Made by a program: the position numbers and the translations under genes. DNA of 64,000 bases, from contig NZ_JALKAJ010000001.1 of the NCBI RefSeq assembly GCF_023015615.1, positions 62,001 to 126,000 of the forward strand. The letters are read 5' to 3'. Below the pieces are notes generated by a model, which was not told the origin of the DNA, ran no database searches, and saw only the letters and a list, made by a program, of their open reading frames with translations. Within the stretch, counting starts at the first letter, position 1; each line of letters begins with the position of its first letter. Source of the DNA: Qipengyuania sp. S6317L1 (GTDB lineage: Bacteria > Pseudomonadota > Alphaproteobacteria > Sphingomonadales > Sphingomonadaceae). This document shows positions 33,110 to 40,761 of the stretch, piece by piece.

Positions 33110-33658
33110 TTATCCGACCGGGATGACGGCCAGCCCCGGGCGCTCGATCCGGGCCCGGATGGCCTCGCCGCGGTCCTGTGTGCGCACCGCGATCCAGTCG
33201 CCGATACCCCCGTTCTCCATCGCTTCGGCGTTTTGCTGAACGCTAAAGCCGCGCCCACGCACAAGTACGGTGATCGGGTCGCCCCGCACCACGATCCGCG
33301 CCGCCTCAGCCGACGGCTTGGCAGGCTTGGTGGAGATAAAGATGCGCCAGCTTTGCGGGCCGGGACACTCCACCTTGACGATGGATTGCGCGCGGCCGTG
33401 CCATCCCGTCGCCAGCGGGCCGGCACACGCGGCAAGGCGAAGGCGTCTGTCCGCCGCCACACGCGCGCCGCCGACCTCTCCGATCGGCGCTCCGGTGAAT
33501 TCGGCGACCGCCTGATCAATTGCAGCCGGGTCGATATAGGCGCTCGTGCCGCTCTCGCGGGCCGATGCCAGCGCGGCAAAAAGCGGCAGGCTGGTGACGA
33601 CCATTGCGGTCATAATCAGCCGCACTTCGAGGCGTTGCAGTGAAAGTTTGGACGTCAT
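33110..33658 (-). CDS. flgA: Flagellar basal body P-ring chaperone FlgA
   Basis: The frame from the ATG at 33658 gives 182 residues with a Sec signal (ending in LPLFAALASA near residue 35); a longer upstream frame has no signal and crosses the promoter. The SAF-like C-terminal domain includes VVRGDPITVLVRGRGFSVQQNAEAMENGGIGDWIAVRTQDRGEAIRARIERPGLAVI, diagnostic of FlgA, which assists FlgI assembly in the periplasm. It is shorter than the enteric protein (about 219). It leads the flgA-flgM-flgN operon. Confidence 0.92.
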   Translation of the reverse strand: MTSKLSLQRLEVRLIMTAMVVTSLPLFAALASARESGTSAYIDPAAIDQAVAEFTGAPIGEVGGARVAADRRLRLAACAGPLATGWHGRAQSIVKVECPGPQSWRIFISTKPAKPSAEAARIVVRGDPITVLVRGRGFSVQQNAEAMENGGIGDWIAVRTQDRGEAIRARIERPGLAVIPVG

Positions 33659-33736
33659 GGCTATTTCTTCCCTTATGGTGAGGACGAAGTGGCAATCATG
33701 GGCACATGGGCCCGCAAACCGATCAGCAAACCCATG

Positions 33737-33752
33737 AGCAAACATTGTGCCA
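33737..33752 (-). promoter_or_regulatory. Sigma-54 promoter of flgA-flgM-flgN
   Basis: The minus strand reads TGGCACAATGTTTGCT, which differs from TGGCACGNNNNTTGCW by one base with correct spacing, 79 bp before the flgA start. Confidence 0.85.
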
Positions 33753-33912
33753 ATTCCCATGCGCGGCGAATTCGGACGCTTGCAAAGGTCGCGCCGTGAT
33801 CAGAGCGGTCCGCGTCACTAGGGGAAAGCCGAGAGGAGGGCCGCATCCCCTCTTTAAACAGAGCGCAATAGGCTGCGGGCATCCAATGGAGATAGCGAGA
33901 AGGAAAGTTTGG

Positions 33913-35004
33913 ATGGACGCGTCATTGCCAGCGAGTTTCGGGTCAGATCAATCGGCTGGCGATACCGGTTCAGACTTTGATGAGAGCAGAAACAGGGCGC
34001 GCGAAGGGCGAGGCGAATTGATGCAAAGGGTGAGCGAATTCGTCCTCAAGCATGATGTCGCCCTGACCGGATCGAACCTTTCCACCGTCGTTGCCGCGCT
34101 ATCGGGATCGGACAGTGGCCTTGCCAGAACTTTTGCCGCTCGCGAGATTGCGCAGGAACCCTTTTCCCAAGGCTGGCTTGATGAAATGGCCCGCTCGCGT
34201 TCGCGCGAGGATGAGCGCAAGGGTTCGGTCGAGGAGCTGATCGACCGGGTGGAAAGCTCGCTCAACAAATTTGCCGAAACAGCGCAAACCGCAGAGGTGG
34301 AAACCAGCGAACACCGCGGGGCCATCGACGCCCAGATCACCCAGCTTGCCGAAAATGCCGTTGCCGCCGGTCCGCAATCGGGGCTTGATCGGCTGGTCGA
34401 TCTCTCTCGCGTCATGCTTGAGCGGATCGTCCAGATCGAAGAGGCCATGAAGAAAAGCCAGGCCGAAACGGCCACCTTGAAAGAAAACCTCGCAGAAGCG
34501 CGCGCAGAGGCCAATGTCGATCATCTGACAAGGCTGCCCAATCGCCGCAGCTTTGAAACCGAGCTGAAACGCGCTGCTGAACTGGCCGATGCCAAGGGAG
34601 AGCCGCTCTCTATCGGGTTTTGTGATGTAGACCACTTCAAGAAAATCAACGACACGCATGGGCATGATGCCGGTGACCGTGTTCTGGTGGCTATCGCGCG
34701 CACGCTTCAATCCTACGCGGGCAAGCATTGTTTCGCCGCGCGCCATGGCGGTGAGGAGTTCGCGCTTCTCTTTCCCAATGCCGGCCTCGACAAAGCAAAG
34801 GCTCGCTTGGACAAGATCCGCATTGATCTGGGCAAGCGCCAGATGATCAACCGCGACACCGGGCAATCCTTTGGCAAGATCACATTCTCCGGCGGTGTCA
34901 GCGAAGTCGCAAATCCCGATGATGCACGCCACGCGCTCGCGCGGGCGGATGCGGCGCTTTACAAAGCGAAGGAAGGCGGCCGCGATCAGGTCATCGCCGA
35001 ATAG
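33913..35004 (+). CDS. Diguanylate cyclase (GGDEF domain)
   Basis: The 363-residue frame starts at the ATG at 33913, preceded by AAGGA at good spacing; longer frames lack this. The N-terminal 200 residues are helical with a coiled coil (SLNKFAETAQTAEVE, EEAMKKSQAETATLKENLAEAR). The C-terminal GGDEF domain has LTRLPNRRSFE, FCDVDHFKKINDTHGHDAGDRVL and the active site RHGGEEFALLFP. No RxxD inhibitory site precedes GGEEF, so product feedback through that site is not expected. It makes cyclic di-GMP from GTP and probably links the motility locus to second-messenger control. Confidence 0.93.
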   Translation: MDASLPASFGSDQSAGDTGSDFDESRNRAREGRGELMQRVSEFVLKHDVALTGSNLSTVVAALSGSDSGLARTFAAREIAQEPFSQGWLDEMARSRSREDERKGSVEELIDRVESSLNKFAETAQTAEVETSEHRGAIDAQITQLAENAVAAGPQSGLDRLVDLSRVMLERIVQIEEAMKKSQAETATLKENLAEARAEANVDHLTRLPNRRSFETELKRAAELADAKGEPLSIGFCDVDHFKKINDTHGHDAGDRVLVAIARTLQSYAGKHCFAARHGGEEFALLFPNAGLDKAKARLDKIRIDLGKRQMINRDTGQSFGKITFSGGVSEVANPDDARHALARADAALYKAKEGGRDQVIAE

Positions 35005-35099
35005 GCGATTTGCAAACGGCATCTATCGGACGGGCAAGGGTCGCAACAGGGCGCGGGGAGACTTCGGTTTTCCCTGCGTTTGTGTTTGCGCGACAAACC

Positions 35100-35513
35100 C
35101 TATCGTTCAAGGTCAGGCGCATCATAGGCAAGGCTTGCGTAAACATCGCTTCTCCCGCCTTTGGTGATGACCACCCGAACGGGCACGCCGGTATCTTTCA
35201 CGCTTTGAGCCAGCCCCCGCGCATCGCGCCAGACCTTCTCGCGATCCGCGTCGGTGTGCTGCGCGATAATCGTCAGGGTCGCGCGCGGGTCCGCTGTCTG
35301 TTCGTCGATCCATTCGCGAAGATCGGGACCGCCTTCGACGTGCCGGAACAACGCTTGCGCCGGTGCGACTTGGGGATCACCGGTTGGTCTGGTCGCGGGC
35401 CTCCTCTCCTCATCGGAAGACGAGTTCACCAGCGCGGTGAGCGTCACCAGAAAAAGGATGAGCGACAAGTCCGCGAGGATCAGCTGCCACCCGTGAACAG
35501 GGCGCAGGATCAT
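35100..35513 (-). CDS. ExbD/MotB-like single-pass protein paired with MotA/ExbB-like protein
   Basis: This 137-residue protein has one N-terminal transmembrane helix (WQLILADLSLILFLVTLTALV, about 9-29) carrying an Asp at the position of the proton-conducting Asp of ExbD/MotB. The periplasmic part is short (about 105 residues). Its segment IIAQHTDADREKVWRDARGLAQ weakly recalls the GHTD...NxxLSxxRA motif of OmpA-like peptidoglycan binding. The start overlaps the stop of the MotA/ExbB-like gene by 4 bp. It is much smaller than the true MotB of this locus (317 residues). It could be an ExbD-type energiser or a truncated stator. Confidence 0.65.
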   Translation of the reverse strand: MILRPVHGWQLILADLSLILFLVTLTALVNSSSDEERRPATRPTGDPQVAPAQALFRHVEGGPDLREWIDEQTADPRATLTIIAQHTDADREKVWRDARGLAQSVKDTGVPVRVVITKGGRSDVYASLAYDAPDLER

Positions 35514-36196
35514 GCCACGTCCTTCATACCCGAAACGCTGCTCCGGCTGGCGCGCGAGGGGAAGGAGCGACCGTCGGTCAGCTCGTTTTCGAACCAGTCG
35601 AGGAGCATGGTGCGCTCGGTTTCTTCGCGGTCACCCTTGCGCTCGACCGCGCGGGCGAGCGGATAGAACACGAGATGCGCGCTCAGCACCCCGTAAAGCG
35701 TTGAGAGCACCGCGCCTGCAACCGAGCGCATAACGGTTTGCGAGGCGCTGGCGCTGAGGTCGGGCATCAATTGGGTGATCGCAAACAAGGTGCCGACAAG
35801 GCCGAACACCGGCGCAAGTTCGCCTGCGTTTTCATACACCCTGACCGCCGCGACCGAGTTGATCTCTCGCTTGAGGCGCTGTGCCCTTGCAAGCTTCAAC
35901 ATCGCCTCGATCGAGCCGCTCCAGATATAGGTGTCCAAAAGCTCGCGTGTGGCTGTGTCGGGAGGGTCGACCGGCTGCGCGCCAAGATGGCCGAACCGGT
36001 TGATCTCTCCCACCGTGCGGGCGAGCGCTGAACGCGTTGCGTCGGCATCGAACCCCTTGCCCAACAGGCCAATCGCGGCGGGCACAGCGAGTTTGACATC
36101 GTGCCAGCCTTGCCGCGCAAGGGTCGCAAGCACGGTTCCCAGCAGCACGATGATCAGCGCATCTGCGTCCAACAGTCTGGCGAAAGGATCGAGCAC
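35510..36196 (-). CDS. MotA/TolQ/ExbB proton-channel family protein
   Basis: This 228-residue protein has an N-terminal membrane helix (ALIIVLLGTVLATLARQ) and the family core: AGELAPVFGLVGTLFAITQLMPDL and VMRSVAGAVLSTLYGVLSAHLVFYPLARAVERK (about 125-190). These are the TM3/TM4-type helices of MotA/ExbB. It is translationally coupled to the small ExbD/MotB-like gene. It is distinct from motA at 44504 and lies divergent from flgB, sharing that intergenic region. The function (second stator, TonB-type energiser or something specific to the flagellum) cannot be decided from sequence alone. Confidence 0.78.
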   Translation of the reverse strand: MLDPFARLLDADALIIVLLGTVLATLARQGWHDVKLAVPAAIGLLGKGFDADATRSALARTVGEINRFGHLGAQPVDPPDTATRELLDTYIWSGSIEAMLKLARAQRLKREINSVAAVRVYENAGELAPVFGLVGTLFAITQLMPDLSASASQTVMRSVAGAVLSTLYGVLSAHLVFYPLARAVERKGDREETERTMLLDWFENELTDGRSFPSRASRSSVSGMKDVA

Positions 36197-36327
36197 CGCA
36201 ATTGTCTCCCGAATGGCGCCGTTCCCTCGCGATAATCGCGCAAGGCGCGCGAAGGGAGGGGCAGGGTGTGGCCAACCCTAGAACGGGCGCGAGGGAGCAG
36301 GATTAAGCCCTGCAATCGGGCACAGTC

Positions 36328-36399
36328 TTGCCGCTTTGCCTGCAAGCGGTTGCCGACAGGGCCACCTTATCGGGCAAATACAGCGAAAAATCGCGGCAA
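36328..36399. promoter_or_regulatory. Cluster of TTGCCG/CGGCAA motifs upstream of the flgB sigma-54 promoter
   Basis: TTGCCG at 36328 and 36350 and CGGCAA at 36394 lie within 75 bp upstream of the -24 element. The same hexamer clusters at 50887-50931 upstream of the sigma-54 activator gene and fliC. They are candidate enhancer sites for the activator encoded at 51104-52522; the CGGCAA-like core also recalls FlbD ftr sites. The assignment is inference. Confidence 0.4.
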
Positions 36400-36409
36400 T
36401 CTTTCGGTT

Positions 36410-36425
36410 TGGCACGCTTGGTGCA
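36410..36425 (+). promoter_or_regulatory. Sigma-54 promoter of the flgB operon
   Basis: TGGCACGCTTGGTGCA matches the consensus TGGCACGNNNNTTGCW except for one T, with correct spacing, 70 bp before the flgB start. It should drive the long rightward flg-mot operon. Confidence 0.85.
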
Positions 36426-36463
36426 AACTCGCTTGCACACACAACCGCCAACGAGGTGCGCCT

Positions 36464-36505
36464 GTCATGAGCAAGATGTCATGAGCAAGATGTCATGAGC
36501 GAGAG
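36464..36505 (+). repeat. 14-bp triplication forming mini-ORFs in the flgB leader
   Basis: GTCATGAGCAAGAT is present at 36464 and 36478, with a diverged third copy at 36492 that contains the real flgB ATG (36495). Each of the first two copies opens a five-codon ORF (ATG at 36467 and 36481, encoding MSKMS) whose TGA overlaps the next ATG. The only good ribosome site, GAGG at 36453-36456, precedes the first copy. Confidence 0.8.
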
Positions 36506-36848
36506 AATTTTTGGAATTCACGGAGCCGCCCTTGAACTGCGTTCGCAGCGCATGGGAGTGATCGCGTCCAATATCGCGAACGCGGCAACGCCGGGATACA
36601 AGGCGCGCGATGTCGACTTCGACAAGGCGCTGGAGGCCAAGCTCGCCTCCGGGCAAGGCGCAGCGCCGGGCTTTGGCGAACCCGATCTTCTCTACCGCCG
36701 CGCCGTCATGCCCTCGCTCGATGGCAACACCGTCGAACTGGGCCGCGAACAGGTCGCCTTTGCCGAAAACGCGCTCAAATATTCGGCCTCGCTCTCCTTT
36801 GTCGAAGGCAAGGTCAACACCATCACCCGCGCGCTTAAGGGCGAGTGA
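36495..36848 (+). CDS. flgB: Flagellar proximal rod protein FlgB
   Basis: This 117-residue rod protein has the conserved N-terminus (FGIHGAALELRSQRMGVIASNIANAATPGYKARDVDFDKALE) with the SNIANAxTPGYK signature, and a C-terminal helix (VAFAENALKYSASLSFVEGK). It builds the proximal rod in the periplasm after export by the flagellar type III system. The start is in the third copy of a 14-bp repeat, with no ribosome site of its own, so translation probably depends on re-initiation from the mini-ORFs upstream. It is the first gene of the sigma-54 operon. Confidence 0.96.
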   Translation: MSERIFGIHGAALELRSQRMGVIASNIANAATPGYKARDVDFDKALEAKLASGQGAAPGFGEPDLLYRRAVMPSLDGNTVELGREQVAFAENALKYSASLSFVEGKVNTITRALKGE

Positions 36849-36864
36849 GAAGGGAGATAGATAC

Positions 36865-37266
36865 ATGAGCAATCCAACCCTTTTCAGCCTCACCGAAAGC
36901 GCCATGTCAGCGCAGCTTGTGCGGATGAACGCGGCGACCTCCAACCTTGCCAATGCAGGGTCGGTCTCGACCACGAAAGAAGAGGCATACCGCCCGATCC
37001 GCGCCGTGTTCCAGACCGCGCTTGATGAAGCGAGCGGGGTTTCGACCGTTTCCTCGACCCAGCTTGTGCGCAGCAACGCCAATCCGATCGAACGCTACGA
37101 TCCGGCCAATGCGCTCGCGAACGAGGATGGCAATGTCTTCGAAGCGCCCATCGATGAGAGCGCCGAAATGATCGAGATCATGGAAAGCGCGCGCCAGTAT
37201 CAGAACATGGTGCAGGCGCTCCAGACCGCCAAACAGCTGATGCTGGAAACCTTGAGGAGCAAGTGA
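36865..37266 (+). CDS. flgC: Flagellar rod protein FlgC
   Basis: This 133-residue protein starts at the ATG at 36865 after GGGAG. The N-terminus (LFSLTESAMSAQLVRMNAATSNLANAGSV) and the C-terminal ETxxxYxxN-type region (ESARQYQNMVQALQTAKQLMLETLRSK) are those of rod proteins. It follows flgB by 16 bp. The TPGYK motif is altered (AGSVSTTKEEAYRP), as in other FlgC proteins. Confidence 0.95.
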   Translation: MSNPTLFSLTESAMSAQLVRMNAATSNLANAGSVSTTKEEAYRPIRAVFQTALDEASGVSTVSSTQLVRSNANPIERYDPANALANEDGNVFEAPIDESAEMIEIMESARQYQNMVQALQTAKQLMLETLRSK

Positions 37267-37268
37267 CC

Positions 37269-37601
37269 ATGACCACCATCAACCCTGCGACCGCCGCATC
37301 CGCAAGCGATGCGATTGATCGCATCAACGCGCCCGGCTCGATCGAGCGTCAGAGCGCCGTCTCACAATTGGGAGCCGGGGATTTCCTGCGCCTGATGACC
37401 GCGCAATTGACCAATCAGGACCCGAGCGAACCACAAAGCAACGAGCAGATGCTCGCTCAGCTTGCGCAGTTCTCCACTCTGGAAAGCCAGACCGCGAGCC
37501 AGTCATTGCTGGGCGATATCTCCCGCAAACTCGATGCCCTGATCGAGGCGCAAAGCCGCGCGATCACTGCCGCCTCAACCCCGCCAGCCACAGATATTTA
37601 A
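37269..37601 (+). CDS. flgD: Short FlgD (hook capping scaffold, N-terminal domain only)
   Basis: About 110 residues from the ATG at 37269 (a GTG at 37263 overlapping the flgC stop is an alternative). The diagnostic FlgD segment is LGAGDFLRLMTAQLTNQDPSEPQSNEQMLAQLAQFSTLESQTASQ (about 36-80). The protein stops where the usual FlgD continues into tudor-like and Ig-like cap domains (typical length about 220 or more). The reading frame ends cleanly and flgE follows 14 bp later, so this looks like a real short form rather than a frameshift. Confidence 0.9.
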   Translation: MTTINPATAASASDAIDRINAPGSIERQSAVSQLGAGDFLRLMTAQLTNQDPSEPQSNEQMLAQLAQFSTLESQTASQSLLGDISRKLDALIEAQSRAITAASTPPATDI

Positions 37602-37615
37602 AAGGACCCAAAGCC

Positions 37616-38428
37616 ATGTCATTTTTCGTTTCCCTAAGCGGCCTTCGCAACGCCAGCACCGACCTTGAGGTCATCTCGAACAACATCGCGAACGCGGAAT
37701 CGGTGGGCTTTAAAAAGTCCAACGCCCAGTTTGCCGATCTTGTCTCCGGTTCAAGCGCGACCGACCCGCGCAAGACACCGGGCATTGGCGCAACCGTTTC
37801 GGCGATCTCACAGGACTTTGCCCTGGGTCAGCTGGAACAGACCGGCCGCGCGCTTGACGTTGCGATCAATGGCGACGGCTTTATCGCCACCAATGACGCA
37901 ATCTCGGGCGAGGTTAGCTTCACCCGCAACGGCAATCTGCAGCTTGTCGCCAATGGTGAATTGCAGGACGCCTTTGGCAATCCGGTGCAGGGTTTTCCCC
38001 TGGATGCGACCGGCACGCCGACCTCTTTCACCCCGAGCGACATCACTGTGCCCACAACCAATGCGGGCGGCGCGGCTCTTTCAAGCGTGGGCATTGATCT
38101 GCGCGGTGTACTCTCGGCTGTCTACACCGATGGCTCGGTGGACCCGATCTCCCAAGTTGCGCTCGCGACCTTCCCTTCGACAGGTGGCCTCAACCCGATT
38201 GGCCTCACCAAATGGGAAGCGACCGCTGAATCGGGCCCGCCCGAGTTTGGTCAGCCCGGCGTCGGCAATTTTGGCCAGATCCGCAGCGGCTCTCTCGAAC
38301 GCTCAAACGTTGATCTGGCTGAAGAGATGGTCGCGCTTCTGGGTGCACAAAGGAACTTTCAAGCCAACGCCCGCGCCATCGATACCGCCACTGCCTTCAC
38401 CCAGACCATTCTGAACCTCCAGCGGTAA
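37616..38428 (+). CDS. flgE: Flagellar hook protein FlgE, short form
   Basis: This 270-residue protein has the hook N-terminus (SFFVSLSGLRNASTDLEVISNNIANAESVGFKKSNAQF) and C-terminus (ERSNVDLAEEMVALLGAQRNFQANARAIDTATAFTQTILNL). Classical FlgE has about 400 residues; the central D2 region is largely missing. The hook-capping partner FlgD of this locus is equally reduced. A FlgF/FlgG-like rod protein is an alternative, but separate flgF and flgG follow and the position after flgD favours hook protein. Confidence 0.9.
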   Translation: MSFFVSLSGLRNASTDLEVISNNIANAESVGFKKSNAQFADLVSGSSATDPRKTPGIGATVSAISQDFALGQLEQTGRALDVAINGDGFIATNDAISGEVSFTRNGNLQLVANGELQDAFGNPVQGFPLDATGTPTSFTPSDITVPTTNAGGAALSSVGIDLRGVLSAVYTDGSVDPISQVALATFPSTGGLNPIGLTKWEATAESGPPEFGQPGVGNFGQIRSGSLERSNVDLAEEMVALLGAQRNFQANARAIDTATAFTQTILNLQR

Positions 38429-38451
38429 TCGCGAGATAGGACGCTAGCGCG

Positions 38452-39210
38452 ATGGATCGCCTCATCTACACAGCTTTGACCGGCATGGACGCGGCGATGA
38501 ACCGCCAGCGTATGACCGCGAACAATCTGGCGAACGCCAACACCCCCGGTTTTCGTCAGGAGCTGTTCTCGGTCACGCCCTCGACCATCAAGGACACCGC
38601 AACCGATGCGGCGTCCCTTGAGGCGCGGGCGCCCGCTCGCGGCTGGGTCCGCAACACCGATATGAGCACCGCCAGCGTCACTCCGACCGGGCAACCATTG
38701 GATATTGCGGTGAAGGGCAAGGCATTGATCGCCTTTCAGGCGCCCGATGGCGGCGAGATCTATTCACGCCGTGGCGATTTTCGCGTCGCGCCTTCGGGTG
38801 TCCTCGAAAACGGCGAGGGCCTTCCCGTGCTGGGCGAAGCGGGCGTGCCGATCACAGTGCCCGCCGGGTTCACGATCAGCATTGCAGATGATGGTTCGGT
38901 GCTCGGACGCGATCCGGCAGTGCCCAATGAACCTGCCGCCGCCTTCGACAAGATCAAGCTTGTGTCCGCCGAGGGAAGCCCGCTCGCCAAGGGGGTCGAC
39001 AGCTTCCTGAAGGTGCCGGGCGGTGGCGCCCTGCCGATCGATCCCACCGCCGGTGTAACGCCCGGCGCGCTTGAACAATCCAACGTCAACACCGCCGAGG
39101 TGCTCGTCGAAATGATCGACGCCCAGCGCGCTTTCGAAATGCGTGCGCGCATCATCCAGACCGCAGGCGAGCTCGATGAATCGAGTTCCAGCCTTCTGTC
39201 AATGCGTTGA
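38452..39210 (+). CDS. flgF: Flagellar distal rod protein FlgF
   Basis: This 252-residue protein has a rod-type N-terminus (MDRLIYTALTGMDAAMNRQRMTANNLANANTPGFRQEL), an internal GRR-like region (EIYSRRGDFRVAPSG) and a C-terminus (ALEQSNVNTAEVLVEMIDAQRAFEMRARIIQTAGELDESSSSLLSMR). It forms part of the rod between FlgC/FlgB and FlgG. It follows flgE by 23 bp. Confidence 0.95.
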   Translation: MDRLIYTALTGMDAAMNRQRMTANNLANANTPGFRQELFSVTPSTIKDTATDAASLEARAPARGWVRNTDMSTASVTPTGQPLDIAVKGKALIAFQAPDGGEIYSRRGDFRVAPSGVLENGEGLPVLGEAGVPITVPAGFTISIADDGSVLGRDPAVPNEPAAAFDKIKLVSAEGSPLAKGVDSFLKVPGGGALPIDPTAGVTPGALEQSNVNTAEVLVEMIDAQRAFEMRARIIQTAGELDESSSSLLSMR

Positions 39211-39240
39211 TCCCGAACAGCAATCTAAGGAATTATCGTC

Positions 39241-40032
39241 ATGCCTACATCAGCCCTCCACGTCGCGAAAACCGGCCTCGAAGCGCAGGATGCGCGCATG
39301 CGGGTGATTGCCAACAACCTTGCCAATATCGGCACCTCGGGCTTCAAACGCGACCGGGTGGATTTCGCAACGCTCGCCTATCAGGAGCAGCGCGTTGCAG
39401 GGCAGCAATCGACCAACCAGACCGCCTTTGCGGTGGGCCTCAACCTTGGCACCGGCGTTCATATCCAGGGCACGAGTCGCATCGAAAGCCAGGGTACGCT
39501 CAACCTCACGGAAAACACCCTGGACGTCGCAATGGACGGGCCTGGGTTCTTTCAGGTGGAAATCCCGCCCAACGGTCAGATCGGCTACACCCGTGCAGGC
39601 AATTTCAGCCTCAATGCGCAAGGCAATATCGTCACCGCGCAAGGGTTCCAGCTCTCGCCACCGATCCAGGTGCCACAAGGCGCAACCAGCATCCAGATCT
39701 CGCCCGATGGCACGGTTAGCGCGGCGCAGGACGGGCAGGCCGCACCATTGCAGCTGGGCCAGCTACAGATTGCGAACTTCATCAACCCCGCAGGGCTTCA
39801 GGCAATCGGAGACAACTTCCTTGTCGAAACCGCCGCCAGCGGTCCTGCCGATGTAGGGGCGGCAGGCACTTTTGGCCGCGGCAACGTGCGCCAGGGGATG
39901 CTTGAGGCTTCCAATGTCAATGTCGTCGAGGAACTTGTCGGCATGATCGAGGCCCAGCGCGCCTACGAAATCAACAGCCGCATGGTGAGCGCCGTCGACG
40001 AGATGCTGCGCAACGCCAACCAGACATTGTGA
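39241..40032 (+). CDS. flgG: Flagellar distal rod protein FlgG
   Basis: This 263-residue protein is close to the family length (about 260). The N-terminus ALHVAKTGLEAQDARMRVIANNLANIGTSGFKRDRVDF, the internal GYTRAGNFSLNAQGNIVTAQGF and the C-terminus GMLEASNVNVVEELVGMIEAQRAYEINSRMVSAVDEML are characteristic. It forms the distal rod. Its TGA overlaps a GTG that could start flgH. Confidence 0.96.
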   Translation: MPTSALHVAKTGLEAQDARMRVIANNLANIGTSGFKRDRVDFATLAYQEQRVAGQQSTNQTAFAVGLNLGTGVHIQGTSRIESQGTLNLTENTLDVAMDGPGFFQVEIPPNGQIGYTRAGNFSLNAQGNIVTAQGFQLSPPIQVPQGATSIQISPDGTVSAAQDGQAAPLQLGQLQIANFINPAGLQAIGDNFLVETAASGPADVGAAGTFGRGNVRQGMLEASNVNVVEELVGMIEAQRAYEINSRMVSAVDEMLRNANQTL

Positions 40033-40043
40033 AGGGCTTTATC

Positions 40044-40727
40044 ATGCAGGTTTCCCGAATTGCTATCATCGGCCTTTGCGCGCTTTCCCTGTCCGCCTGT
40101 ATGTCGGGCGGCTTCAAGAAAGAGCAGGGCTTCTACGCGCCGCCCCCTCCGCCTGTGGCGGCTGCGCCTGTGCCGGGTGCGCAAATGGGATCGAAGGGCG
40201 CGATCTATCAGGCGGCCCAAGGCTACGCGCCGCTGGTCGTTGGTAACCGCGCCCGAACGCTTGGCGATATGTTGACGATTGCCCTCATTGAAAGCACCAG
40301 CACTTCCAAAAGCACCACAAGTTCAACCGACCGCGATGGCAGCATCGGGCTTGTCCCGCCCACCGCCGGGCCGCTGTCCTTCCTCAACCCCAATTCGATT
40401 GCGAGCAGCGGGCAAACCTCCTTTGCCGGCAGCGGCAGTGCGGCGCAGCAAAGCCGGCTTAACGGCATGGTCGCTGTCACGATTTCCGCGATTTACCCCA
40501 ATGGCACGGCCGAGGTCGTGGGCGAAAAACAGATGGTGCTGAGCCAAGGCGATGAGTGGATCCAGTTCGCCGGCCGCGTCCGCCTTGTCGACATTGATGG
40601 CGACAACACCATTCCATCCTCGCGCGTTGCCAATGCGCGGATCATCTACTCGGGCAAGGGCGCCGTTCAACAGGCAAGCCGCCCCGGCTGGCTCCAGCGT
40701 TTCTTCAGCGCAATCACTCCGTTCTAA
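40044..40727 (+). CDS. flgH: Flagellar L-ring lipoprotein FlgH
   Basis: This protein of about 227 residues begins at the ATG at 40044 (GTG at 40029 is an alternative) with a lipoprotein signal whose lipobox is LSLSAC. The FlgH core shows NRARTLGDMLTIALIESTSTSKSTTSSTDRDG and LNGMVAVTISAIYPNGTAEVVGEKQMVLSQGDEWIQFAGRVRLVDIDGDNTIPSSRVANARIIYSG. It assembles into the outer-membrane L ring. It is followed by flgI after 34 bp. Confidence 0.96.
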   Translation: MQVSRIAIIGLCALSLSACMSGGFKKEQGFYAPPPPPVAAAPVPGAQMGSKGAIYQAAQGYAPLVVGNRARTLGDMLTIALIESTSTSKSTTSSTDRDGSIGLVPPTAGPLSFLNPNSIASSGQTSFAGSGSAAQQSRLNGMVAVTISAIYPNGTAEVVGEKQMVLSQGDEWIQFAGRVRLVDIDGDNTIPSSRVANARIIYSGKGAVQQASRPGWLQRFFSAITPF

Positions 40728-40761
40728 CGCCCCCAACGCCCCTCTAACGCAAGGCAAAACC

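Noticed and set aside
37263..37601. Frameshifted or broken flgD
   Set aside because: The short protein ends in a clean stop, the next gene starts 14 bp later with its own ribosome site, and the remaining gap cannot hold the missing domains.
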